Part shown: positions 36,436 to 46,293 of the stretch, piece by piece
Layout of the letters: each line of letters opens with the position of its first letter
Numbering within the stretch: position 1 is the first letter of the stretch
Source of the DNA: Saussurea involucrata
Taxonomy: Eukaryota; Streptophyta; Magnoliopsida; Asterales; Asteraceae
Reading direction: 5' to 3'
Assembly: GCA_033807775.1 (NCBI GenBank)
Contig: CM066321.1
Location: 252,576,422-252,640,421 of the forward strand
Length of the DNA stretch: 64,000 nucleotides
Position numbers and translations under genes: made by a program
Notes under the pieces: generated by a model
Databases searched by the model: none
What the model saw: only the letters and a program-made list of their open reading frames with translations
What the model was told of the DNA's origin: nothing

Positions 36436-39050
36436 ATGACATTCACTGATACTCAGCTAGCTGCTGAACTTCCAAAGGCTCCTCAAGTCAAATTCCTTCT
36501 GAAGAATGTAACTTTTCAGAGCAACAATCCTTACGCCTTATTGGAATTCCCTGAAAAGAAACGGGTCAATCATCTGGATGAAGTTGTTAAATTCCTTCAG
36601 AATTGCCCTATCTCCACAGCCTTAACCATAAATCCTTTCGCTGATAAACACCTACTGAGTCAGTTCTGGTACTCTGCCAGAAGTGCTCAGATCCCCTCCT
36701 CTCGAAATCCTAAAAAGACCATCAGTGTCATTCTCTTTGACACTGACCATGGAACCTCAAAGATTACATCTGGTAATCTTAGGTATGCCCTGAACCTCCC
36801 CGCAGCCTCCGAAAAAAAAACCCTTCGTCCCATTCCCTGACCCCAAGAAGAACTCCTCAGACAGGGATGCCCTGATAGCATTTTTTTGATGCTATGAACT
36901 ACGCTTGGGACTTAGGAAGAGATGGTCGTCCTGACAAGAAGCTGACCATGATGAAGAAATCCAAGATGCCCAGCGAAATGAATTTTATCTTCGCTCATCT
37001 TATCAGCTGCCTCACCGCCAAATCCGGATCATCTGATCAAGCCTCGCAGTCTCAACAATCCATGGGGTACTCCTTGCTGAAGGGTCTCCATATAGACTGG
37101 GCTCAGATCATCTTCGATGACATGCTGATACGAGTAACTGTTGATCCTCGTCCATCATGGGTTCCATATCCAAGATTTATCAGTGCTCATTTAGCACAAG
37201 GACTGAAGGATAAGTATCCAAAGGTAGGAGACCTGAAACTATCCCAAGTCGGCCCAAAAGTTCTTGACTTCAAGCCACTGCCAAACGAGGTACGTCTCTC
37301 TACTCTCTTATCTCTTCTACATCCTCCTTCTTCTATTTCTGTGGCTACTTCAGCGACAATACCCCTCGCTGATACCAAGTCCACAAAATCTATTCCTCAT
37401 AAAAGGAAACACTCCACTACCCCACTTGATTCCAAAAGGATCAAGAAAACCAAGGAGCAACCCTCCCAGCAATCTCATGCTGAAGACTCCACGACTCAGG
37501 TTACAAAAGAGTCGCTGGACACTTTCGTGGTACGCTCTGCCACAGCTGATCAAGCCACCCCTTCTTTCCCAACCTCAGCGTCTCTACACCCTGATGTCGT
37601 AGACTTGGAATCGACCCAACCTCCTTCAGTCTCTCATGAGACTGAAGAAGTGATTCTCAGTGGATCCAACACTGAATCAGCTCCACATCAAACCCTCTCA
37701 ACCTTCGCTTCTCTCTCTACTCCATTGGACTCTAATCCAGTTTTCACCGCGATCACTGGAGCACCCGTCAATCTTCCAGAAGCTAAAGCTGATACTTTTC
37801 AAGGATTGATGGATGCAGGACCTGCAGGAATGTCCATGCGTACACGCACTCTAGCTGACGACATGGAACATTTTTCAGGTCACAGAAGTTTTGATGACTT
37901 CGCTAACCCTCCTGCAGGTATACACCAACCCATATACACTGTAACTAAACCCCAAACTTCTGAGCTTTCCTCTGTTCATAAGTTCTTATCTGTTACAGGT
38001 CCTAATTTGGGAGACATCAACGCCTCTCTGAAGAACCTGGATACAAAGCTGACAGGTCTCACCACTACTCTCTCAGACAACTCTTCAGCTGTAACAAACG
38101 CTGGAGAGAATCTCAACAAGCTGACAAAAGTGGTTGAACAGAAAGCCTCCAAAGCTGATTTAGAGAAGGTGAATAGTACTCTCGGTGACTTTGCCAAAGT
38201 TCTTGCTGATATCTACACCGACTACAACTCTCTCTCCTCAAGAGTTAACACCATGTCCAGCGAGGTCATAACGCTGAAGACATCGATTGGAAATCTTCAG
38301 GGAGAGATGTCTGCTGTAAAGACTGACGTAAGTTCAGTGAAGACAATGGTGCAGCAGATCCTGAATCACATGACCGCCCCTGCCCCTGCACCTTCGCATT
38401 TTACTCCGGCGGATCAAGCTGAACTTTTCAAGATCACTCATGCTATAACTGGCCTGAAAGCCAGATTAGGGGAGATTGAAATTTGTGTTGGTATCCCTGG
38501 CCAAGAAGACAGGGAACCAACACCATCTGCTGATGTCCCATCCGCTGAGTCTTCGCATTCCTCCCCCACTCATGAGGAAGGGGGGAGAAGAACTCTGAAG
38601 ACCTTCCCCATGACGAATCTATCGAGAGGGGAGAAGACTGAAGACCTTCCCCTTACTAAACTGGGGGAGAAGATAAATGAAGAAACAACTGCTGGACCTC
38701 AGGGAGATGAAAACCCTGAGGGAACCGAGAAGCTTACCTCTGTATCTAAGGGGGAGCAACTCGAAGAAGCTGCTGAAGAATCTGAATCTGAAGCTGAAGA
38801 TGAAGAAGCCGTCGACATATCTGACGATGAACCATCATCCAGTGATAAGGGTGATGATTACTTTGATGATGATGATGATTCCTTCTTTGTCTCTCCAAAG
38901 AAAACCCCAGCGCAAAAAGGCATCAAAATCAAAGAACCAACAGGGGAGCGGACAAAGCCTTCAGCGTCTGAAGCTGACAAGGGCAAAGGAAAAGGTGTCG
39001 CTGAAGACAAAGATAATCTGATGATCTTGCTTCAAAAGCCAGTTCATCAG
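36436..39050 (+). pseudogene. Element D third gene, exon 1 (frameshifted)
   Basis: The start MTFTDTQLAAE at 36436 aligns with the E protein start. The N-terminal domain (FLLKN ... LSQFWYSARSAQ ... AKSGSSDQASQ) matches E and, more distantly, B; a long Thr/Ser-rich coiled coil and an acidic Glu/Asp tail follow. Two homopolymer gains, A9 at 36812-36820 and T7 at 36881-36887, each add one base relative to E and break the frame, which recovers by 36894. The exon ends in a Gln codon just before GTACAC. No membrane segment or signal peptide. Function unknown. Confidence 0.75.
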
Positions 39051-39204
39051 GTACACTACATCTTACTTCCTTACACCGCATCCCTCCTCTATCTATACAC
39101 ATTATCAGCTCTACTCTCTACAAAAAGCCTATACACTTAAACCCATTTCTTTTCTCTCTATTCTACCCAAGTTCTTATTCGTAAGATCGTTGTGTTTCAG
39201 CTAG
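39051..39204 (+). other. Predicted intron in element D third gene (154 nt)
   Basis: The donor is CAG/GTACAC and the acceptor GTGTTTCAGCTAG. The ends match those of the 139-nt intron in E. The sequence contains a TAA stop and is pyrimidine-rich. Its removal joins exon 1 to the downstream frame at phase 0 (TCC at 39205). Confidence 0.75.
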
Positions 39205-40408
39205 TCCTCTCCCCTGCTTGAGGATTCTGAAGTACAACCAGCTGCTGCTAAAGCTGAAGAAATAATCCCAGTCTTCGATTTAATCACCGAGACTGATGAA
39301 CCTGAAGAACAGACGCTCTCTCACACAAACAGACCTTCTTTGGTTTTTCAAAAATCAAGTGAAGAAGATCAGAGAAGAAGAGAAGAAATGATAAAGAAGC
39401 TTGAGGCTCAGCGAATCATCTTGCCGCATGCCAAAGTCAAAACTCCTAAGTTCAGACTTACAAAGCAAGAATACGATGATCACCTCAGAGCTGAATGTCT
39501 ACTCGCTGATAAAAAGGAAGCTGAAGAAAAAGACAAGGCTCTCGCCATCCAGCTCGTCCAAGAATCAGTCGAAGACCCCAAGCTGAAACGAATTCCCATT
39601 CAAGTCCAACGTCAGCTTTGGGAAGATGCTCGAAAGATTGTCGAGAAGAAAACTGAAGTATCTCAATCCACCCTCAAATGGTGTAAAGAGAAGGTACACT
39701 TCAGATATCGTCCAACAAGGATCAACAAGGTACACATCTCTGGAAGAACAACTATCGGAGTACCTATTGTTGATATCCAATTGTTCAGAGAGAATGGCCA
39801 AACTGAAACCTTCGGAGCTGAAGCTGTCACAAGGTATGGTCTCTCTGAATGGTTGGAGATGAGGATAGCCATTCAGCAATCACGTTCAAAGTACAGGGAT
39901 CATGTCGAGAAACTTATAAATCGACAGATCGACTTGGTCTCATCTGCTGTGGATATTCCTCCTCCTCCTGCTCTTAAGCTGAAAAGAAAAAGGGCCTCCG
40001 CAAAGAAGAAGCGGTCCTCCTATACGAAATGAAACTGGTATCGGTTTCTCTCGCACTGAAGTGCTTGGTCCTGACCCTGATCTATCTGCCCTTGACATAT
40101 CTCTGCCACCCGGTGAACGTTTCATCCCTGGTAAAGTCATAAGTAATCCTTACGGTATATTCTTTCATGACTGCGAGGGACGAAAATGTTTTCAACGTAT
40201 CGCTGAGCTACCCATCACTCCAATCGAACAGCTCAAAGATCTCACATACTGGTGTGAATTCAGACAAGACCTTCTCGGACACTTCATGAAGCCGTTGATC
40301 TTCAAGGAAGCCCAAGAAAGAAGAAATCAGGGAGAACAAGTCCCTGACTGGATGATCCCTACAACCCAGACCCTTGATGAACTTCTCATTAAGGAAGAAC
40401 CTCTATAA
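39205..40408 (+). pseudogene. Element D third gene, exon 2 (one frameshift)
   Basis: It runs in phase with exon 1 after removal of the predicted intron. It has a charged helical region (KSSEEDQRRREEMIKKLEAQ), the RLTKQEYDDHLRAE segment and a conserved C-terminal block (LDISLPPGE, DLTYWCEF, DWMIPTTQTLDELLIKEEPL) that is shared with E and H. A frameshift near 40015-40030 breaks it before the ETGIGFSR-type block. Stop at 40406-40408. Confidence 0.75.
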
Positions 40409-40679
40409 GCTGACAGGATCGCCTTATTCTTCTATTTTATCAGTTATTCTTTTGTACTTGTAATTTATTTCGCTTGTACTTATAATTTTTCCACTTCCCT
40501 TTGTAATCTGATACGAAGTTTAAAGAAAGATTTCAGTGAAAGTACTTTACTCCATAAGTATAGAAAAGATCCCAGAAAACAGTAAAAGGGACAAATATTT
40601 TATGAGTTCTTTTTATCCTTATGTTTTCATTAAATAGCAATTTTCTCTGTTGCTATGTCATAATCAAATAGGGGGAGAT
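40409..40679 (+). other. Element D third-gene 3' UTR and polypurine tract
   Basis: Repeated TTGTACTTGTAAT-like words (near 40453 and 40475) are conserved in E and resemble plant far-upstream polyadenylation elements. The polypurine tract ATAGGGGGAGAT (40668-40679) abuts the 3' LTR. Confidence 0.55.
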
Positions 40680-41854
40680 TGTTGATCCAAACCCTCAGTG
40701 ATTTGATAATGACCCTCTCTATTCTACTTAGTGAAAGTTGTAAGTAAACAATGTATAAGAGTTTCACTATCGCTGATAAGTACTAAGACTGTTTTCAGTA
40801 CCGCTGATAGGAACTCTCGCTCTTTAGATTAGACATTCAGTGAACCCTGTTCATTCAGCAAGCTCTGAGCCTGTTCAGTCTTGTTGATGATCGCTGATGA
40901 TCTCATACATTGTTCAGCATAAATGTTCACCATATATTCTTAGGAATATAGCTCTGAGCCTGTTCAGACCTATTTGGTGATCGCTGACATTCATAGTTGT
41001 TTACGTATGATCCCTGAAGACAAGTTTCACGTTAACATAGGTTCTACGCTGAAGTCGAAGATCAAGCTCAAGAACCAACGACAAGTCTCCTAATGAACTG
41101 ATGCGGATCAGCGAAGACTCAGATTTGTCCACTCAACGTGAAGTATCAAGTACAAGACTTCAGCTATCGCTGAACTTTGTCATTGGCTGATAAAGAATGA
41201 TAAAGCCCTGAATCAACGTAAGCTGATCATGAAGTCCTCCGTACAAAGTACTTTTGTCTTAACCACCCTTGCACGACTTCGTACGATATGTCAGAAAAGA
41301 ACCTCCTTATTGTCTGAAATCGTACAACCACTCTGATGCTACACTGTTCACCCATGCGACTACTAAGTTTGTCTACTCAAGTCAGATCCTACAACCAATC
41401 AGCTGTTGCCACGTGTAAAGTATAAACTGCCATGCATTAAATGCATGCAGTATATAAGAAGAAGTCCTCACTTCATTTTGAAGTACTTGCTAAGTCTGGA
41501 CAAGTCATCTTCATTTTGAAGTACTTGTTAACTCTGGACAAGTCATCTTCATTTTGAAGTACTTGCTAACTCTGGACAAGTCATCTTCATTTTGAAGTAC
41601 TCGTAAACTTTGGTCGAGTAATCCTTCTTATATCTTTGAGATAGATTATTATTAGTAATTTCCTTCTCTTTCTTAGTGCAAGAAAACTTAGTGTTCCAAC
41701 TTGTTTAGATTAGGATTTATCCTTATCTTGTTCCGCAACAAGCTGTAAATTGTTAATGATTTATCAATAAATAATTTAGAAAAGTAAAAACGTGTGTTTG
41801 TATTCAACCCCCCCCCCCCCTTCTACAAACTTGTATAGCCCTCCGGGACCAACA
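40680..41854 (+). repeat. Element D 3' LTR (1,175 bp)
   Basis: A complete LTR from TGTTGATCC to GGGACCAACA. It has four 38-bp TTCATTTTGAAGTAC units at about 41470-41622 and a long C run near 41810, where the 5' LTR has a shorter run. Confidence 0.93.
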
Positions 41855-42156
41855 CAAAGCCTGGCCGACAGACTGATAGAGATCATCGATGCAACAATCA
41901 ACTTCAAAAAACTCTGCATCAGTTTCTATCACGAGCTTATAAAGGATGGATTCGACCGCAGAAGTTATACGACTTCAAAGATGCCAACGTCTGAGTCAAT
42001 CAAACAAATCCTCTGTAATTTTTCTTTTCAAAATACAATCATATGTAAATGCCTCTGGCATAATCAAATGTGAAAAGAAAAGTGTTCTTAGTATGTACTT
42101 AGCCTAAAAATCCATGTACTTTTCAATTTTTCATTTTTCACTACTTAGGGGGAGAT
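41855..42156 (+). pseudogene. Element A third gene, 3' remnant plus polypurine tract
   Basis: The translation from 41859 (EIIDATINFKKLCISFYHEL) matches the C-terminus of the B third protein (EIDATIRLRELCIRFYKEI), so this is the last ~70 codons of the corresponding gene in A. One base is lost near 41967. The rest of the gene is deleted together with the left end of D. The polypurine tract is at 42145-42156, directly against the LTR. Confidence 0.8.
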
Positions 42157-42856
42157 TGTTAGCTCCAATCTTTCTGTTTGTAAAAGTAGTGAAAAATAGG
42201 CTAAGTATAGAAGCCTCCAACAGAGGCTCTGCCAAGACACTAAGAAGACCGAAGACAAGAATCGACAGAAGACTGCTCACAGAGGACCGAGCCGCAGAAC
42301 CTCTGTCACCTTTGACAGAGCCTCTGCGGTATACTAAAGACTTAGAAGAAATCAACAAATATCTTTCTATTGTTCCAGGATCCGTTCATCCACTTGTACA
42401 AAGCATGCCCTGACATAAACCCCACGTGTCAAACTCTGATAGGGATCTGTCGAAGATGGAACATGCGCATTAAATGAACATCGTACCTGCTACTGTTCAC
42501 ACAATCCTGTCTACTGTAGATCAGTCCTTATTGTCTAAAGTATGTCCCCTTTAAAGTAGTATAAATAAAAGACTCATGTTGAGTTCTTCTATAAAGAAAA
42601 ACAAGAACAAGAATCAGATATTAAGCTACGCACAAACACACACACCAGCAGATTTCTTGTTATGTTCTTGGTGTTCTTGATAATATCAAATACAGTAACC
42701 TTTGAGATATTTATCTGTCATCTTCATTACTTATTTGATATTGTGTGTTCTTCTATCTTAGTATTTCTTTCAGTTCATTAAATACGCTTCCGCAATATAA
42801 AACTATATGAACTAAACTGAAAGAATCACCATTGTTTAAACAAAAAGGAACCAACA
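42157..42856 (+). repeat. Element A 3' LTR (700 bp)
   Basis: It runs from TGTTAGCTCC to GGAACCAACA and is homologous to the B LTR but diverged. It contains CACGTGTC near 42423, a TATA-like AGTATAAATAA near 42560, and several CAGAGG / CCTCTG words. Confidence 0.88.
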
Positions 42857-43815
42857 AGTAGCCTTATCAACAGGAGTAGATTTAGGCTTTTCAGTGAGTG
42901 AAAGAGGTTTATTTCTTCTGAAGTTACTCTTTCTAGCAAACCTCTTGAAGGTATTTGTCAGGAGTGCCAAAGATTCATCAAGTTCTGAAAGATCAGCGTC
43001 TGATGAATCATCAGAGTTAGATTCCATTTCAGTGATCGTGACAGTGAATCGCTGAGCAGGTACTGACTCTGAGGAGAGTAAAGCAACATGTGTGCTTTTA
43101 GAATCTTTGACAAGATTCTTCTTAAGTTGACACGATTGATCATGATTGAGCATAGTGCCAAATAAGGTAGAGAGAGTCATAAATTTAAGATCCTTAGATA
43201 GCTTAAGACACATGGTATAGTTGTCCCAGCTTTCAGGAAAACAATCCAAGAATTTTGTCAGAATCTCAGAGTTAGAGTAAATCTTACCAACAGTTTTTAA
43301 ATCAATAATTAAACAATTAAAATGTTGGTGAACTTCAGAGAGAGTTTCATTTTTACCATAGATGAAACTTTCATATTGTCTTACCAGTTTTATTCTCTTG
43401 GATTCTTGTACATCTTCAGTACCTTCATACTGAACGCAGATAGTGTCCCACATGTCTTTGGAACTTTTCAGGTTCATTATGGAATGGTAGACTTCATCAG
43501 GAAATTCCATGGAGATGATGGATCTGACTTTTGTGTCAATGGCCACCTTCTTCTTGTCATCGTCAGTCCATTGAGAAACTTGCTTACAATAAGTCTTTCA
43601 GGAACGACAGGTGTGTTACCAGTGGCTGGAATAGCAGGATCTATGATGAAAGGAACATAAGGTCCAGTTTCAACATAGTAAGGTATAGTGGGATCTACAC
43701 CTTCCAAGAACAGCATCATTCGATTTTTCCAAAGATTGAAGTTGTCTTTACTAAATCGAGGTGGTTTGGCAAGAGAGCCATTATCTATGTAATTCGTGTT
43801 TGTGGAATTTGCCAT
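42857..43815 (-). pseudogene. gag: Element G gag, 5' part (truncated, frameshifted)
   Basis: It begins with an intact ATG at 43815 (MANSTNTNYIDNGSLAKPP), which shows where D (ATT) and E (ACG) have lost theirs. The capsid-type segment follows; a frameshift occurs near 43574 before the IDTKVRSI block, and the reading continues to PVDKAT, where A is inserted just before the first zinc knuckle. Confidence 0.87.
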
Positions 43816-43876
43816 ATTGAAGAAATAGCAAGGAAGAGAGTATAAGCAATATCTTGTTTATTAGATTAAACAATCT

Positions 43877-43888
43877 GCTCTGATACCA
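43877..43888 (-). other. Element G primer-binding site
   Basis: The minus strand reads TGGTATCAGAGC, two bases from the LTR. Confidence 0.92.
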
Positions 43889-43890
43889 CT

Positions 43891-43971
43891 TGTTGGTCCC
43901 GAAGGGTTATACATGTTTGTAGAGAGGGGGGGTTGAATACAAACACAAATTTTTATCTTTAAAATTGTTTA

Positions 43972-44006
<35 letters not shown>

Positions 44007-44877
44007 ATAAACAATTTACAGTTTGTTGCGGAATAAGATCAAGTCAAAAACCTAATCTAAACAAACTAGAGAATCACACAGAATTCTTGCACTAAGAAAT
44101 AGAGAGAAGGGTGATTTAGAAAACTAAGAATAATTTTCTAACACTAAGAAGTTCAGCGAGGAAGAAGCCGAGCACTTCAAAAATGAAGTAGGGTTTCCTT
44201 ATTTATACTGCATGCATTTAATGCAAGTCAGTACAACTTTATACGTGGTAGCGTCTGGTTGGTTGCATGAATTTGACTTTAGCAAACATCCTAGTGGTCG
44301 TATGATGAGCAGTGTAGTTGCAGAGTGGTTTGTACGATCCTGGGCAAAAGGGATGTTCGTTCTGACAAATCGTACGGGGGCGTGCAAGGAGATAAGACAA
44401 AAGTTGTTTGTAGTACACGCTTCATGATCAGCGAACGTTGAATGTATCTTTAGCAGCGAATGATAAAGTTCAGCTCTCGCTGAAGTCTTCTACTTGAAAC
44501 TTTGCGTGAAATGGACAAGTCTTGGCTTCGGTGATATCCGCATCAGGTCACTAGTAGACTTAGCCACTCGTTCGTCAGCTTGGTCTTCGATTTCAGCTTT
44601 GAACTCAGTTGTCGCGAGTCTTGTTTTCAGGGATCATAAGCAAACAATTACAAGATGAACTTTTAGCGATCAACAGTGAGGCTGAACATGCTCAGAGCTC
44701 ACTGATGTACAAGTATCGCTGAAGTATAAATTAAAACCTGTGTTTTCCATCAGCGATACTAAACAGACTTAGTATATTTTCTTAGATGGTGAAACACTGA
44801 TACATATTGTTTACTTACAATTTTCACAAAGTAATTCTGAGAGTCATTATCAAATCACTGAAGGGTTTGGATCAACA
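43891..44877 (-). repeat. Element G 5' LTR (987 bp)
   Basis: The minus strand runs from TGTTGATCCAAACCC to GGGACCAACA. It includes a long (AT)n run at about 43976-44004. Its promoter keeps the ATGCATTTAATGC palindrome near 44211-44225 and an adjacent TATA-like TATAAATAAGG on the minus strand. Confidence 0.9.
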
Positions 44878-45249
44878 AAGTTCTTGAACTTACTTAAAAA
44901 CCGAATCTCAACGAGGGTTGAAATACCTTCTCCTCTACCTCAGAACCCAAGACCAGCAAGAAAGAAGAAGCGAGCATCTACCTCTGAAGAACATACTTAC
45001 AGAAATGAAACAGGGGTCGAATTCTCAAGAGAAGTAGTACTTGGACCACCACCTGACCTCTCAGCTCTTGACTTATCACTGCCACCTGGAGGACCTCTTT
45101 CTACTGGTCAAGTGATAGGAGTACCTTATGGAATCATCTTCTATGATTGGGATGGCATTCAAAGATTTCAGCGGGACTCATATATTCCTATTTGCCCAAC
45201 CAATCATCTCAGAGATCTTCTATACTGGTGCAACATGTCAAGGCCAGGT
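44878..45249 (+). pseudogene. Element H third gene, C-terminal part, first piece
   Basis: The translation (RNETGVEFSREVV, LDLSLPPGG, DLLYWCN) matches the C-terminal block of the third protein of E (RNETGIGFSRAEIV, LDTSLPPGE, DLVYWCE). The left edge is the insertion point of G and the right edge that of E. Confidence 0.87.
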
Positions 45250-46213
45250 TGTTGATCCAAACCCTCAGTGATTTGATAATGACCCTCTCTTATATACTTA
45301 GTGAAAATTGTAAGTAAACAATATGTATCAGAGTTTCACTATCGCTGATAAGTACTAAGATCTTACAGTACCGCTGATAGGAACTCTCGCTCTTTAAATT
45401 AAACATTCGGCGAAACTGTTCGTCATAAATGCTCTGAGTCTGTTCAGTCATTATGATGATCGCTGATAAGTTAGTTGTTTACTTATGATCCCTGAAGACA
45501 AGTTTCACGTCAACAAAGGTTCTACGCTGAAGTCGAAGATCAAGCTCAAGAACCAGCGACAAGTCTCCTAATGAACTGATGCGGATCAGCGAAGACTCAG
45601 ATTTGTCCACTCAACGTGAAGTATCAAGTACAAGACTTCAGCTATCGCTGAAATCTATCATTCGCTGATATGAAATGATAGATCGCTGAATCAACAAAAG
45701 CTGATCATGAAGTCCTCCGTACAAAGTACTTTTGTCTTAAACCACCCTTGCACGACTCCGTACGAAATGTCAGAAAAGAACCTCCGACTGTCTGAAATCG
45801 TACAACCACTCTGATACTACACTGTTCATCCATGCGGCTACTAAGGTTGTCAACCAAGGTCAATGACATGCAACCAACCAGCTGATGACACGTGTAAAGT
45901 GTATACTGACTTGCATTAAATGCATGCAGTATATAAAGAGATGAACCCACTTCATTTGAAGTAACTTGCTAACTCTGGACAAGTTCAATCTCTTATCTCA
46001 AGATAGGTTATTATTAGTAATTTCCTTATCTCTCTTAGTGCAAGAAACCTTAGTGTTCCAACTTGTTTAGATTTAGGTTTATCCTTAATCTTGTTTCCGC
46101 AACAAGCTGTAAATTGTTAATGATTTATCAATAAACAATTTAGAAAAGTAAAATCTGTGTGTTTGTATTCAACCCCCCCTTCTACAAACTTGTATAGGCC
46201 TTCGGGACCAACA
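45250..46213 (+). repeat. Element E 5' LTR (964 bp)
   Basis: TGTTGATCC to GGGACCAACA. CACGTG at 45889-45894, the palindrome TGCATTAAATGCA near 45912-45924 and TATA box TATATAAA near 45930 form the promoter. About ten TCGCTGA / TCAGCGA words occur in the first half. Confidence 0.95.
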
Positions 46214-46215
46214 AG

Positions 46216-46227
46216 TGGTATCAGAGC
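46216..46227 (+). other. Element E primer-binding site
   Basis: TGGTATCAGAGC, two bases after the LTR. Confidence 0.94.
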
Positions 46228-46293
46228 GGATTTGTTTAATCTCATAAACAAGATCTAATCTAAGATATTTCTCTTCCTTGCTATTATCTGAAA

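Larger units (their letters stand above)
28706..41854 (+). mobile_element. Element D: Sirevirus-type Ty1/copia retrotransposon, 5' LTR end-deleted
   Basis: It reads 5' LTR, primer site, gag, pol, internal promoter, third gene, polypurine tract and 3' LTR, about 13.1 kb, and belongs to the family of E, G and H. The first 82 bp of the 5' LTR are missing and the left flank is a different part of element A from the right flank, so a deletion has removed the junction. The gag has lost its ATG and carries frameshifts, and one TAG lies in pol. Confidence 0.9.
1..42856 (+). mobile_element. Element A: Sirevirus-type Ty1/copia retrotransposon, interrupted by B and D
   Basis: The pieces are 1-4640, 25380-28705 and 41855-42856. 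They read in order as leader, gag, protease-integrase, reverse transcriptase-RNase H, post-pol spacer, the last codons of the third gene, polypurine tract and 3' LTR. The 5' LTR and primer site lie left of the window. Element B is inserted inside the integrase-RT linker (target duplication ctttt at 4636-4640 and 25380-25384) and element D inside the third gene. A itself is inserted into the gag of element G, with agtag (42857-42861) as the visible right copy of the expected duplication. Several frameshifts and stops show it is dead. Family assignment rests on the motifs named in the gag and pol entries. Confidence 0.85.
42857..44877 (-). mobile_element. Element G: 5' end of a D/E-family copia element
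   Basis: In reverse orientation: 5' LTR, primer site and the first part of gag, cut at 42857 by insertion of element A. The rest of G lies left of the window. G itself is inserted into the third gene of element H. Confidence 0.87.

Noticed and set aside
42157..42856. A solo LTR
   Set aside because: It is preceded by a polypurine tract and the third-gene end of its own family, so it is the 3' LTR of element A.
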